DNA of 64,000 bases, taken from the NCBI RefSeq assembly GCF_008692195.1, contig NZ_RXOM01000018.1:1-64000 (forward strand), read 5' to 3'. A program made the translations under genes and the position numbers. Source of the DNA: Salegentibacter sp. R32 (GTDB lineage: Bacteria > Bacteroidota > Bacteroidia > Flavobacteriales > Flavobacteriaceae). Positions 37,706-47,328 of the stretch are shown here, in pieces; positions within the stretch are counted from its first letter, which is position 1, and each line of letters opens with the position of its first letter. Below the pieces are notes generated by a model, which saw nothing but the letters and a program-made list of their open reading frames with translations, did not search any database and had not been told where the DNA came from.

Positions 37706-37822
37706 ATGAAAGTAAGAGCATCAGTAAAAAAGAGAAGTGCCGACTGCAAAATTGTACGCAGAAAAGGGCGTCTTTACGTTATTAATAAAAAGAATCCTAG
37801 ATTTAAACAAAGACAAGGCTAA
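37706..37822 (+). CDS. rpmJ: 50S ribosomal protein L36, zinc-free form
   Basis: 38 residues: [20 protein letters not shown] start and NPRFKQRQG end. Zinc-type L36 has three Cys and one His; here only one Cys remains, so this is the C-minus (YkgO-like) form. It is too short for most gene finders. Two bases separate it from rpsM. Confidence 0.96.
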   Translation: MKVRASVKKRSADCKIVRRKGRLYVINKKNPRFKQRQG

Positions 37823-37824
37823 TT

Positions 37825-38199
37825 ATGGCAAGAATTGCAGGTGTAGATATACCTAAACATAAGCGAGGAGTTATAGCTTTAACCTATATCTTCGGAATTG
37901 GCAAGAGTAGAGCTCAAGAAATCCTTGAGGAAGCCAAAGTAGATGAAAATACAAAAGTTTCAGATTGGACCGATGATGAAATCGGAAGAATCCGTGAAGC
38001 TGTTGGGCAATATACCATAGAAGGTGAATTAAGATCTGAAGTACAACTTAGCATTAAGCGTTTAATGGATATAGGTTGTTACCGTGGTATCCGTCACAGA
38101 TCAGGTCTTCCATTAAGAGGTCAACGTACTAAGAACAATTCTAGAACACGTAAAGGAAGAAGAAAAACTGTTGCTAACAAGAAAAAAGCAACTAAATAA
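37825..38199 (+). CDS. rpsM: 30S ribosomal protein S13
   Basis: 124 residues. Head protein bridging to the 50S subunit. Starts [25 protein letters not shown]; has [22 protein letters not shown] and a basic tail that contacts tRNAs. Second gene of the alpha group. Confidence 0.99.
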   Translation: MARIAGVDIPKHKRGVIALTYIFGIGKSRAQEILEEAKVDENTKVSDWTDDEIGRIREAVGQYTIEGELRSEVQLSIKRLMDIGCYRGIRHRSGLPLRGQRTKNNSRTRKGRRKTVANKKKATK

Positions 38200-38211
38200 T
38201 AAGTAGTAGTT

Positions 38212-38595
38212 ATGGCAAAGTCAACAACTAAAAAACGTAAAGTAACCGTTGATTCTTTTGGTGAGGCACACATTACTGCATCCTTCAATAATATCATTGT
38301 TTCTTTAACAAATAAAGGAGGAGATGTAATTTCTTGGTCTAGCGCAGGTAAAATGGGATTTAGAGGAAGTAAGAAAAATACTCCTTATGCTGCTCAATTA
38401 GCTGCAGAAGATGCTGTGAAAGTAGCACACGAAGCTGGATTAAGAAAAGTAAAAGTATATGTGAAAGGACCTGGTAATGGTAGAGAATCTGCTATTCGTT
38501 CTATTCACAATGGTGGTGTTGAAGTAACCGAAATTATCGATATTACTCCGGTACCACACAACGGATGTCGTCCACCTAAAAGACGTAGAGTTTAA
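38212..38595 (+). CDS. rpsK: 30S ribosomal protein S11
   Basis: 127 residues. Platform protein at the E site. Includes [19 protein letters not shown] and the C-terminal [15 protein letters not shown] signature. A 99-base structured gap follows before rpsD. Confidence 0.99.
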   Translation: MAKSTTKKRKVTVDSFGEAHITASFNNIIVSLTNKGGDVISWSSAGKMGFRGSKKNTPYAAQLAAEDAVKVAHEAGLRKVKVYVKGPGNGRESAIRSIHNGGVEVTEIIDITPVPHNGCRPPKRRRV

Positions 38596-38617
38596 TCATA
38601 TTTAAAGTATAACACAC

Positions 38618-38681
38618 AAGGGAATTCCGGTTATCGAAGGATTTTAATTATTTCGAAAGACCTTAATTCATAACCGCCCTT
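38618..38681 (+). promoter_or_regulatory. candidate S4-type r-protein leader before rpsD
   Basis: Nested helices: AAGGG (38618-38622) with CCCTT (38677-38681); CGGTTAT (38628-38634) with ATAACCG (38670-38676); AAGG (38637-38640) with CCTT (38661-38664). In addition GAATT (38622-38626) can pair with AATTC (38665-38669), which would cross the second helix as a pseudoknot. S4 is known to bind a pseudoknot in its own operon mRNA in E. coli. The ATG of rpsD lies 14 bases past the last helix, so translational control is plausible. Confidence 0.6.
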
Positions 38682-38694
38682 AAAATTTAAGTAA

Positions 38695-39300
38695 ATGGCA
38701 AGATATACTGGTCCAAAAAGTAAAATAGCTAGAAAGTTTGGAGAAGCTATTTTTGGAGATGATAAATCTTTCGAAAAAAGAAATTATCCTCCAGGTCAAC
38801 ACGGAAACAACAGACGCCGTGGAAAAAAATCTGAATACGCTATCCAGTTAATGGAAAAGCAAAAAGCAAAATATACTTATGGTATATTAGAACGTCAGTT
38901 TAGAAATATGTTTGAAAAAGCAACAAGTTCACAAGGAATTACTGGTGAAGTTTTACTTCAATTATGTGAATCTCGTTTAGATAACGTTGTTTTTAGAATG
39001 GGTATTTCCCCTTCAAGAAGAGGAGCAAGACAATTAGTTTCTCATAGACATATTACTGTAAACGGCGAAATAGTAAATATACCATCTTACCGATTAAGAG
39101 CTGGTGATGTTGTAGGGGTAAGAGAAAAGTCTAAATCTTTAACGGTTATCCAATCTGCATTGGAAAACTCAAATAATGTTTACGAATGGATTAGCTGGAA
39201 TTCAGAGAAGAAAGAAGGAACTTTCGTTTCTATCCCTTCTAGAATTCAAATTCCAGAAAACATTAACGAACAATTCATCGTCGAATTATACTCGAAATAA
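38695..39300 (+). CDS. rpsD: 30S ribosomal protein S4
   Basis: 201 residues. Initiator of 30S assembly. Starts [17 protein letters not shown]; the S4 RNA-binding domain lies around 92-155 with [14 protein letters not shown] and [23 protein letters not shown]. No N-terminal zinc cysteines. Preceded by a folded leader that S4 may bind. Confidence 0.99.
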   Translation: MARYTGPKSKIARKFGEAIFGDDKSFEKRNYPPGQHGNNRRRGKKSEYAIQLMEKQKAKYTYGILERQFRNMFEKATSSQGITGEVLLQLCESRLDNVVFRMGISPSRRGARQLVSHRHITVNGEIVNIPSYRLRAGDVVGVREKSKSLTVIQSALENSNNVYEWISWNSEKKEGTFVSIPSRIQIPENINEQFIVELYSK

Positions 39301-39324
39301 TTTTTAATAGACAGAACTCATAAT

Positions 39325-40317
39325 ATGGCCATACTTAATTTTCAGAAGCCCGATAAAGTTATCATGATTGATTCAACTGAGTTCGAGGGCAAGTTTGAAT
39401 TTCGTCCCTTAGAACCAGGATATGGATTAACAGTAGGTAACGCTTTAAGACGAGTACTGTTGTCTTCTTTAGAAGGTTTTGCAATCACCTCAGTAAGAAT
39501 TGAAGGAGTAGAGCACGAATTCTCTACTATTGCTGGTGTTGTTGAAGATGTTACTGAGATTATCTTAAACTTAAAACAAGTTCGTTTTAAAAGACAGATT
39601 GAAGATGTAGATAACGAAACCGTTACCATCTCTGTATCTGGAAAAGATCAATTAACTGCGGGAGACTTTCAGAAATTTATTTCAGGATTCCAGGTACTAA
39701 ATCCAGATTTAGTCATCTGTAATATGGAAGATAGCGTAAACCTTAATATCGAATTAACTATCGATAAAGGTCGTGGTTATGTGCCTGCTGAAGAGAACAA
39801 GAAAAATAACGCTCCTTTAGGAACTATCTTTACAGACTCTATTTATACACCAATAAAGAATGTAAAATATAGCATAGAAAACTATCGTGTAGAGCAAAAA
39901 ACTGATTATGAAAAATTAGTTTTTGAAATTATTAGCGATGGTTCTATTCACCCTAAAGATGCTTTAACAGAAGCAGCTAAAATATTGATTCATCACTTCA
40001 TGTTATTCTCTGATGAAAGAATAACTTTAGAAGCAGATGAAATAGCTCAAACTGAAACTTATGATGAAGAATCACTTCATATGAGACAGTTATTGAAAAC
40101 TAAGTTAACCGACTTAGACCTTTCAGTAAGAGCATTAAACTGTTTAAAAGCTGCAGAAGTAGATACTCTAGGAGACTTGGTATCTTATAACAAAAACGAT
40201 TTGATGAAGTTCCGTAACTTCGGGAAAAAGTCCTTAACAGAGCTAGAAGAACTAGTAAGCAATAAAGGACTTAATTTCGGGATGGACCTTTCAAAATACA
40301 AACTAGATAAAGATTAA
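39325..40317 (+). CDS. rpoA: DNA-directed RNA polymerase subunit alpha
   Basis: 330 residues. The N-terminal dimerisation domain (about 1-230) contains [28 protein letters not shown]. The C-terminal domain (about 250-330) has the helix-hairpin-helix [20 protein letters not shown] and [16 protein letters not shown], which contacts UP elements and activators. 24 bases after rpsD. Confidence 0.99.
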   Translation: MAILNFQKPDKVIMIDSTEFEGKFEFRPLEPGYGLTVGNALRRVLLSSLEGFAITSVRIEGVEHEFSTIAGVVEDVTEIILNLKQVRFKRQIEDVDNETVTISVSGKDQLTAGDFQKFISGFQVLNPDLVICNMEDSVNLNIELTIDKGRGYVPAEENKKNNAPLGTIFTDSIYTPIKNVKYSIENYRVEQKTDYEKLVFEIISDGSIHPKDALTEAAKILIHHFMLFSDERITLEADEIAQTETYDEESLHMRQLLKTKLTDLDLSVRALNCLKAAEVDTLGDLVSYNKNDLMKFRNFGKKSLTELEELVSNKGLNFGMDLSKYKLDKD

Positions 40318-40318
40318 T

Positions 40319-40361
40319 TCATCATATTTTGCTCCCCGCGAGGGTTTGGTAGCAAGATGAT
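40319..40361 (+). promoter_or_regulatory. folded leader with GCGA tetraloop before rplQ
   Basis: CCC-GCGA-GGG (40335-40344) forms a hairpin with a GNRA tetraloop. It is enclosed by TTGCT (40329-40333) with AGCAA (40351-40355) and by TCATC (40319-40323) with GATGA (40356-40360). The whole 56-base rpoA-rplQ gap is used by this structure. Control by L17 is a guess from position. Confidence 0.5.
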
Positions 40362-40373
40362 AAAGTAAAAGTC

Positions 40374-40907
40374 ATGAGACACGGAAAGAAATTTAATCAC
40401 TTAGGAAGAAAAACAGCTCACAGAAAATCGATGTTGGCCAACATGGCTTCTTCTTTAATTGAACACAAAAGAATTAACACTACTACTGCAAAAGCAAAAG
40501 CTTTAAAACAGTTTGTAGAGCCTTTAGTAACTAAATCTAAAGAAGACACTACGCACAACAGAAGATTGGTTTTCGCTAAGCTTCGTAACAAATATGCGGT
40601 AAGTGAATTATTTAGAGAAGTTGCCCCTAAAGTAGGTGATCGTCCGGGAGGATATACCAGAATCATCAAATTAGGAAATCGTTTAGGAGATAACGCAGAT
40701 ATGGCACTTATCGAGTTGGTAGACTTCAATGAAATCTACAATCCTAAAGGAGAAGGTAAGAAAAAATCTACTCGTCGTAGTAGAAGAGGTGGCAAGAAGA
40801 ATTCTTCTTCTAATGAAACTACTTCTACAGAAACTAAAACTGAAGCTAAAGAAGAGCCGAAAAAAGAAGCTCCTGAAGCCGATGAAAAAACAGACGATAA
40901 AAAATAA
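40374..40907 (+). CDS. rplQ: 50S ribosomal protein L17 with C-terminal extension
   Basis: 177 residues. The L17 core (about 1-118) has [24 protein letters not shown] and [15 protein letters not shown]. From about 123 a disordered tail rich in Lys, Ser, Thr and Glu follows, first basic ([10 protein letters not shown]) then acidic; tails of this kind are common in Bacteroidota L17. Last gene of the alpha group, followed by a strong terminator. Confidence 0.98.
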   Translation: MRHGKKFNHLGRKTAHRKSMLANMASSLIEHKRINTTTAKAKALKQFVEPLVTKSKEDTTHNRRLVFAKLRNKYAVSELFREVAPKVGDRPGGYTRIIKLGNRLGDNADMALIELVDFNEIYNPKGEGKKKSTRRSRRGGKKNSSSNETTSTETKTEAKEEPKKEAPEADEKTDDKK

Positions 40908-40936
40908 TATGATTAATCTGTATTATTAAAAATCTT

Positions 40937-40976
40937 AAAAAAGGATAAGCTCTTAGAGTTTATCCTTTTTTTTTAA
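40937..40976 (+). terminator. intrinsic terminator ending the ribosomal-protein superoperon
   Basis: A 16-bp stem with one wobble pair (40937-40952 with 40956-40971), three-base loop, and a T run. It separates rplQ from carA. Confidence 0.85.
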
Positions 40977-41001
40977 TTTCTTTGTAAATAAATTGAAATC
41001 A

Positions 41002-42114
41002 ATGAAATATCAAGTTCGAAAAAAGGCAATTTTATTATTGGAAGATGGCACAATTTTCCACGGAAAAGTAGTTGGTGAAAGAGAAGGAACAAGCTTTGGG
41101 GAAGTTTGTTTTAATACCGGAATGACAGGATATCAAGAAATTTTTACAGATCCTTCTTATTTTGGTCAAATTATGATTACCACCAATGCTCATATTGGTA
41201 ATTACGGAACCTATTCAGAAGAAATAGAATCAGATTCAATAAAGATCGCCGGACTTGTTTGTAAGAATTTTAGCTATAATTATTCAAGACAAAAATCAGA
41301 TCTTTCCTTAGAAGAATTTTTGAAAAAATATAATCTTCTAGCAATTTCAGATGTAGATACGCGTGCGTTGGTTTCTTACATTAGAAAAAATGGCGCAATG
41401 AACGCTGTGATATCAACCAGAGTAGATGATATCGATAAATTAAAAGAAGAACTTGCAGCAATTCCTTCGATGAAAGGTTTAGAACTTTCTTCAAAAGTAT
41501 CTACCAAGGAGCCTTACTTTATAGGAGAAGAAAATGCTGAATTTAAAGTAGCAGCATTAGATATAGGAATTAAAAAAAATATTTTAAGAAACCTTGCTAA
41601 AAGAGGGTGTTATATTAAGGTTTTTCCTTTCGATACTTCATTTGAAGAAATGGAATCATGGAATCCTGATGGATATTTCTTATCTAACGGACCTGGAGAT
41701 CCGGAACCATTGGAAAACGCAATCGAAGTTACTAAAAATATAATTGAAAAAGATAGACCGTTATTTGGTATCTGTCTAGGTCATCAAGTAATTGCTTTAG
41801 CTAACGGAATTGAAACGTTTAAAATGCATCACGGACATCGTGGGATAAACCATCCTGTAAAAAACTTACTTACCGGTAAAGGAGAAATTACTTCTCAAAA
41901 CCATGGATTTGCCGTAAGTAAAGAATCCTTAGAGAAAAATCCTGAAGTAGAGATCACTCATATTCATTTAAACGATCAGACCGTTGCAGGATTAAGAATG
42001 AAAAATAAAAACTGTTTTTCAGTTCAATATCATCCGGAAGCAGGGCCTGGACCCAACGATGCACTGTATTTATTCGACCAGTTCATTGAGAATATGAAAA
42101 AAGTAACCGCATAA
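41002..42114 (+). CDS. carA: carbamoyl-phosphate synthase small subunit
   Basis: 370 residues from the ATG at 41002; an upstream TTG at 40993 would add three residues and is not needed. Supplies ammonia from glutamine for carbamoyl phosphate (arginine, pyrimidines). The class I amidotransferase domain has the nucleophile Cys258 in GICLGHQ, with His344 and Glu346 in YHPEAGPG. carB is not in the window. The position behind rplQ is familiar from flavobacteria. A TTTCTTTG box just upstream may be its own promoter. Confidence 0.97.
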   Translation: MKYQVRKKAILLLEDGTIFHGKVVGEREGTSFGEVCFNTGMTGYQEIFTDPSYFGQIMITTNAHIGNYGTYSEEIESDSIKIAGLVCKNFSYNYSRQKSDLSLEEFLKKYNLLAISDVDTRALVSYIRKNGAMNAVISTRVDDIDKLKEELAAIPSMKGLELSSKVSTKEPYFIGEENAEFKVAALDIGIKKNILRNLAKRGCYIKVFPFDTSFEEMESWNPDGYFLSNGPGDPEPLENAIEVTKNIIEKDRPLFGICLGHQVIALANGIETFKMHHGHRGINHPVKNLLTGKGEITSQNHGFAVSKESLEKNPEVEITHIHLNDQTVAGLRMKNKNCFSVQYHPEAGPGPNDALYLFDQFIENMKKVTA

Positions 42115-42118
42115 AATT

Positions 42119-42148
42119 AAAGTCCTTGAAATTTTCAAGGACTTTTTT
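42119..42148 (+). terminator. intrinsic terminator after carA
   Basis: AAAGTCCTTGAA pairs with TTCAAGGACTTT, followed by a T run. It begins 5 bases after the carA stop. Confidence 0.85.
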
Positions 42149-42249
42149 GTTAACAAAAACGTTTTCGAGTGGTTTTAAATTCTAATTTTCGTAATTGTTG
42201 ACATAAATTTAAAAGTATTTAAGCGTTAAAATCATTATCTTGCAGCTAA

Positions 42250-43560
<1,311 letters not shown>

Positions 43561-43583
43561 TTTATTTTTTAAATATATAATTG

Positions 43584-43613
43584 AAAGTCCTGCAGAAAAG
43601 CTGGACTTTTTTT
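43584..43613 (+). terminator. intrinsic terminator after eno
   Basis: AAAGTCC (43584-43590) pairs with GGACTTT, with a short inner pair, followed by seven T. It uses the same AAAGTCC/GGACTTT stem base as the terminator after carA. Confidence 0.75.
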
Positions 43614-43772
43614 ATGCTCAAAAATGAAGTTCCTTTAGTTATTACGATAACCTTTTCGATAATAAGAATTTTCTATTGAATTAATCAAAATTATAAAGGC
43701 TTCTTAACGGCTATTTAACACTAAATTTTGTAAATTAGCGACACTTTAAATTAAAAAATTCAATAATAAATC

Positions 43773-45059
43773 ATGTCAAAAACAGCTACGATAGAACTTG
43801 ATGGGAAAAAGTATGAATTTCCCGTTACAGAAGGAACAGAAGGCGAAAAAGCGATTCAAATTAAATCTTTAAGAGGGGATACCGGTGGGCTTATTACCTT
43901 AGACCCCGGTTTTAAAAACACTGGGTCTTGTGAAAGTGCCATCACCTTCTTAAATGGAGAAGAAGGAATCCTAAGGTACAGAGGATATTCCATTGAAGAT
44001 TTAGCAGAAAAAGCGAGCTTTTTAGAAGTAGCATATTTATTGATTTTTGGTGAGCTTCCAACTCAGGAGCAGTTAGATAAATTTTACGCAGATATTAAGG
44101 AAGAATCTCATGTAGATGAGGAGATGAAGAAAATCTTAGACGGTTTTCCAAAAACAGCTCATCCAATGGGAGTGCTTTCTTCTTTAACCAGTGCATTAAT
44201 CGCTTTTAACCCAAGTTCTGTAAATGTAGATTCAGAAGAAGATATGTACACAGCTATCGTGAAATTATTAGCAAAATTTCCAGTATTGGTAGCTTGGACG
44301 TTAAGAAAGAGAAACAGTAAGCCATTAGACTACGGTGATAGCTCTTTAAATTATGTAGATAACATCTTGAAAATGATGTTTAAAAAGCCAAATGAAGAGT
44401 ACAAAGTAAATCCAAAAGTTTCTGCTGCTTTAAATAAATTATTAATCCTTCATGCAGATCACGAGCAAAACTGTTCTACCTCTACGGTAAGAATCGTTGG
44501 TTCTTCTCACGCAGGTTTATTTGCTTCTATTTCTGCAGGTATTTCTGCACTTTGGGGTCCACTTCACGGCGGTGCTAACCAAGCGGTAATTGAAATGCTT
44601 GAAGGTATTAAAGAAGATGGAGGTGACACCAAAAAATATATGCAAAAAGCTAAAGACAAAGAAGATCCATTTAGATTAATGGGCTTTGGTCACCGTGTTT
44701 ATAAAAACTTCGATCCTCGTGCGAAGATCATCAAAAAATCTGCAGACGAAGTGTTAGGAGATTTAGGAGTTCAAGATCCGGTATTAGATATCGCTAAAGG
44801 TCTAGAAAAAGAAGCTTTAGAAGACGATTACTTCGTAAAAAGAAAGCTTTATCCAAACGTAGATTTCTATTCTGGTATTATTTACAGAGCATTAGGTATC
44901 CCAACAGAAATGTTTACCGTAATGTTCGCGTTAGGTAGATTACCAGGTTGGATCGCACAGTGGAGAGAAATGAGATTGAAAAAAGAACCAATTGGTCGTC
45001 CACGTCAGGTGTATACCGGTGAAAACCTTAGAGATTTTAAAGATATTGAAAATAGATAA
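43773..45059 (+). CDS. gltA: citrate synthase
   Basis: 428 residues. Condenses acetyl-CoA and oxaloacetate at the entry of the TCA cycle. Catalytic His265 in GPLHGGANQAV, His307 in FGHRVYKNFDPRA and Asp364 in VDFYSGI are all present. The N-terminal beta-rich segment (1-60) and length point to the hexameric type II enzyme of Gram-negative bacteria, which is usually NADH-sensitive. Confidence 0.98.
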   Translation: MSKTATIELDGKKYEFPVTEGTEGEKAIQIKSLRGDTGGLITLDPGFKNTGSCESAITFLNGEEGILRYRGYSIEDLAEKASFLEVAYLLIFGELPTQEQLDKFYADIKEESHVDEEMKKILDGFPKTAHPMGVLSSLTSALIAFNPSSVNVDSEEDMYTAIVKLLAKFPVLVAWTLRKRNSKPLDYGDSSLNYVDNILKMMFKKPNEEYKVNPKVSAALNKLLILHADHEQNCSTSTVRIVGSSHAGLFASISAGISALWGPLHGGANQAVIEMLEGIKEDGGDTKKYMQKAKDKEDPFRLMGFGHRVYKNFDPRAKIIKKSADEVLGDLGVQDPVLDIAKGLEKEALEDDYFVKRKLYPNVDFYSGIIYRALGIPTEMFTVMFALGRLPGWIAQWREMRLKKEPIGRPRQVYTGENLRDFKDIENR

Positions 45060-45080
45060 TCATTTCATTATCAAATTTGT

Positions 45081-45113
45081 AAAAGCTTCATAGAAATATG
45101 GAGCTTTTTTTAT
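45081..45113 (+). terminator. intrinsic terminator after gltA
   Basis: AAAAGCTTCAT and ATGGAGCTTTT form a stem with one G-U pair, followed by seven T. The T run merges with the next promoter element. Confidence 0.75.
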
Positions 45114-45118
45114 ATTTG
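45111..45118 (+). promoter_or_regulatory. -7 promoter element of the DDAH-like gene
   Basis: TATATTTG is a perfect TAnnTTTG box 13 bases before the ATG, so the mRNA should have a very short leader. The -35-like partner would fall inside the gltA terminator stem and is poor. Confidence 0.45.
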
Positions 45119-45131
45119 CCAAAAATTAAAA

Positions 45132-46046
45132 ATGCTTTCACTACATATCACTAATGAGACCAATCGGCTTAAAGCCGTAGTGTTAGGTCTTGCCAGAAAC
45201 ATAGGCGATCAACCTAGTATTGAAGATACTTACGATCCCAAGTCTTTAGAACATTTAAAAGCCGGGACCTATCCAGAAGAGCAAGATATGGTCAAAGAAA
45301 TTAAAGCGGTAGAAGAGGTTTTAAAGAAACATCAAGTTGAAGTTTACCGCCCAAAAGTTATCGAAAACTATAATCAGATCTTCTCTAGAGATATTGGTTT
45401 TGTGATCGAAGATAAATTTATTATTGCGAATATTTTACCCGATCGTGAACGTGAAATTGAAGCCATTCAACATATTATCGATTTGGTGCCTAAAGAAAAT
45501 GTAATTCGATTTCCTGAAGAAGCACACGTCGAAGGTGGCGATGTAATGCCGCACGGCGATTATATTTTTGTAGGTACGTATCGAGGTGAAGATTATCCAG
45601 ATTTTATTACGGCGAGAACCAATACGCAAGCAGTAAAAGCCCTTGCTGAGTTATTTCCAGATAAAACCGTGAAGTCGTTTAACCTTAGAAAATCGAATAC
45701 CGATGCTAAAAATAATGCGTTGCATTTAGATTGTTGCTTTCAGCCGGTTGGGAAAGATAAAGCCATCATTCATAAAAACGGATTTTTAGAGGAAGAAGAA
45801 TACGAATGGTTGGTAAATTACTTCGGAAAAGAAAACGTATTTGAAATTACCAAAGAAGAAATGTACAACATGAACAGTAACATTTTTTCAATTTCTCCGG
45901 AAGTAGTGATTTCTGAAAAGAATTTTACACGTCTAAACGCTTGGCTTCGTGAAAACGGAATCACGGTAGAAGAAGTTCCTTATGCAGAAATTGCCAAGCA
46001 AGAAGGTTTATTGCGTTGTTCTACTTTACCGTTAATTCGGGAGTAA
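45132..46046 (+). CDS. dimethylarginine dimethylaminohydrolase-like amidinohydrolase
   Basis: 304 residues of the guanidino-group-modifying (pentein) fold. The catalytic Cys296 is in LLRCSTLPL near the C-terminus, His198 in NALHLDCCF, and acidic residues are in EAHVEGGDVMPH. The enzyme class cleaves arginine derivatives to citrulline and an amine. Flavobacterial homologues are labelled DDAH or amidinotransferase. Substrate cannot be told from sequence; arginine, methylarginine or a related guanidine are candidates. A second pentein enzyme follows 170 bases later. Confidence 0.85.
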   Translation: MLSLHITNETNRLKAVVLGLARNIGDQPSIEDTYDPKSLEHLKAGTYPEEQDMVKEIKAVEEVLKKHQVEVYRPKVIENYNQIFSRDIGFVIEDKFIIANILPDREREIEAIQHIIDLVPKENVIRFPEEAHVEGGDVMPHGDYIFVGTYRGEDYPDFITARTNTQAVKALAELFPDKTVKSFNLRKSNTDAKNNALHLDCCFQPVGKDKAIIHKNGFLEEEEYEWLVNYFGKENVFEITKEEMYNMNSNIFSISPEVVISEKNFTRLNAWLRENGITVEEVPYAEIAKQEGLLRCSTLPLIRE

Positions 46047-46155
46047 GCGCGTCAAGGATTGAGCGGCGTGTTTGAGCTCTTTTTTGTCACCTTGAGCTTC
46101 TGCGAAAGTTTTAGAGGCAAAAAAAGCGAGTAGCGAAAGCCTGCCCGGACGCCCA
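46047..46155 (+). repeat. dispersed structured intergenic repeat, copy B
   Basis: Starts GCGCGTCAAGGATTGAGCGG directly behind the stop codon of the preceding gene, then TTTGAGCTC and T6, later A7-GCGAGTAGCGAAAGCC and ends GGACGCCCA. The blocks and their order equal copy A at 3511-3640 (minus), with the T-rich and A-rich arms able to pair in both. It could serve as a terminator or RNA stabiliser. Confidence 0.75.
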
Positions 46156-46216
46156 AATGAAATAAAAACATCAGTTCGAACAGAGTCGAGAACGAATTAT
46201 TGCAAAAAGAAAAAGA

Positions 46217-47155
46217 ATGAAACAGATTACAGATAGTATTTTAATGATTAGACCTGTGGCCTTCAGAATGAATGAAGAGACGGCAGTGAATAATTATTTT
46301 CAGAAAAATATTGAAGGAAACGTAGACGAGATCACGCAAAAAGCACAACAAGAGTTTGACGATTTTGCTGCTAAACTTCGTAAAGTTGGTGTAAATGTAG
46401 TCGTGGTTGATGATGTTGCTGAAAACAATACGCCCGATTCGATTTTCCCGAATAACTGGGTTTCTTTTCACGAGACAGGAGATATCGCTTTGTACCCGAT
46501 GTTTGCTGAAAACCGAAGAAGAGAACGTCGTGAAGATATTTTACAGCGTTTAGAAGAAGAAGGTTTTGAGATCAAGAATGTGATCGATTATACAGCTGCA
46601 GAAGAGGAAGAGATTTTCTTAGAAGGAACGGGAAGTTTACTATTAGACCGTGCGAACGAAAAAGCATATTGCGCCCTTTCTGAACGTGCCGATGAAGATT
46701 TGCTGATCGAGTTTTGCGAAGATTTTGAGTATATGCCGATAATTTTTGAAGCCAATCAAACCGTGAATGGTGAGCGTAAAGCCATCTACCATACCAACGT
46801 GATGATGTGTTTAGCTGAAGAATTTGCGGTGATCTGTCTAGACACGATCGACGATAAAAAGCAACGCAAAGCCGTGATCAATAGTTTAAAAGAAGATGGT
46901 AAAGAAATCATCACGATCACAGAAGAGCAAATGCACGAATTTGCAGGTAATATGTTGCAAGTACAAGGTGCTTTTAATAAAAAGTATTTGGTGATGAGTG
47001 AACGTGCACACCAGAGTTTAACGGCAGACCAAGTAGCTAAAATTGAAAAGCATTGTGAGATTCTAAGCAGTAGTCTGCAAACCATCGAAACCCTTGGTGG
47101 TGGAAGCGCGCGTTGTATGCTTGCGGAAGTTTTCTTACCGAAAGCTGAAAAATAA
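46217..47155 (+). CDS. ctlX: CtlX-like citrulline/arginine pentein hydrolase
   Basis: 312 residues. The start IMIRP-like motif ILMIRPVAFRMNEETAVNNYFQ and the length fit the CtlX family (citrulline utilisation hydrolase), another member of the pentein fold. His192 lies in AIYHTNVMM and the catalytic Cys300 in GGGSARCMLAE. The family was linked to citrulline breakdown in Francisella. Together with the upstream DDAH-like gene it may form a two-step path from (methyl)arginine through citrulline, which is inference from adjacency. Confidence 0.85.
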   Translation: MKQITDSILMIRPVAFRMNEETAVNNYFQKNIEGNVDEITQKAQQEFDDFAAKLRKVGVNVVVVDDVAENNTPDSIFPNNWVSFHETGDIALYPMFAENRRRERREDILQRLEEEGFEIKNVIDYTAAEEEEIFLEGTGSLLLDRANEKAYCALSERADEDLLIEFCEDFEYMPIIFEANQTVNGERKAIYHTNVMMCLAEEFAVICLDTIDDKKQRKAVINSLKEDGKEIITITEEQMHEFAGNMLQVQGAFNKKYLVMSERAHQSLTADQVAKIEKHCEILSSSLQTIETLGGGSARCMLAEVFLPKAEK

Positions 47156-47162
47156 AAAAAGT

Positions 47163-47261
47163 TCCTTCCCTTTCAAGGGAAGGTGGCTTCTGTAGCTTTA
47201 GCGAAAGAAGTCGGTAGGTTAAAATTTCGTCATGCTGAACCTGCCCGTCCGGCAGGCGGGC
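47163..47261. repeat. composite dispersed repeat with REP-like palindrome
   Basis: A CCTTCCCTT/AAGGGAAGG hairpin (from about 47165) leads into GGTGGCTTCTGTAGC...GAAAGAAGTCGG, a common repeat type. Next comes GTCATGCTGAAC, interrupted by a 22-base GC palindrome (47240-47261), then TTGATTCAGCATC. Without the palindrome the flanks form a normal dispersed inverted repeat, so the palindrome looks inserted. Confidence 0.6.
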
Positions 47262-47283
47262 TTGATTCAGCATCGCATCCCGA

Positions 47284-47326
47284 TAAACAAAACCTCATAG
47301 GCTTTAAAATCTGTGAGGTTTTGTTT
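47284..47326. terminator. bidirectional terminator between ctlX and the BCCT gene
   Basis: An imperfect 15-bp stem around AACCTCA and TGAGGTT, starting with A-rich and ending with T-rich sequence, fits the ends of convergent genes. It is related in sequence to the terminator at 1564-1604. Confidence 0.75.
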
Positions 47327-47328
47327 AT

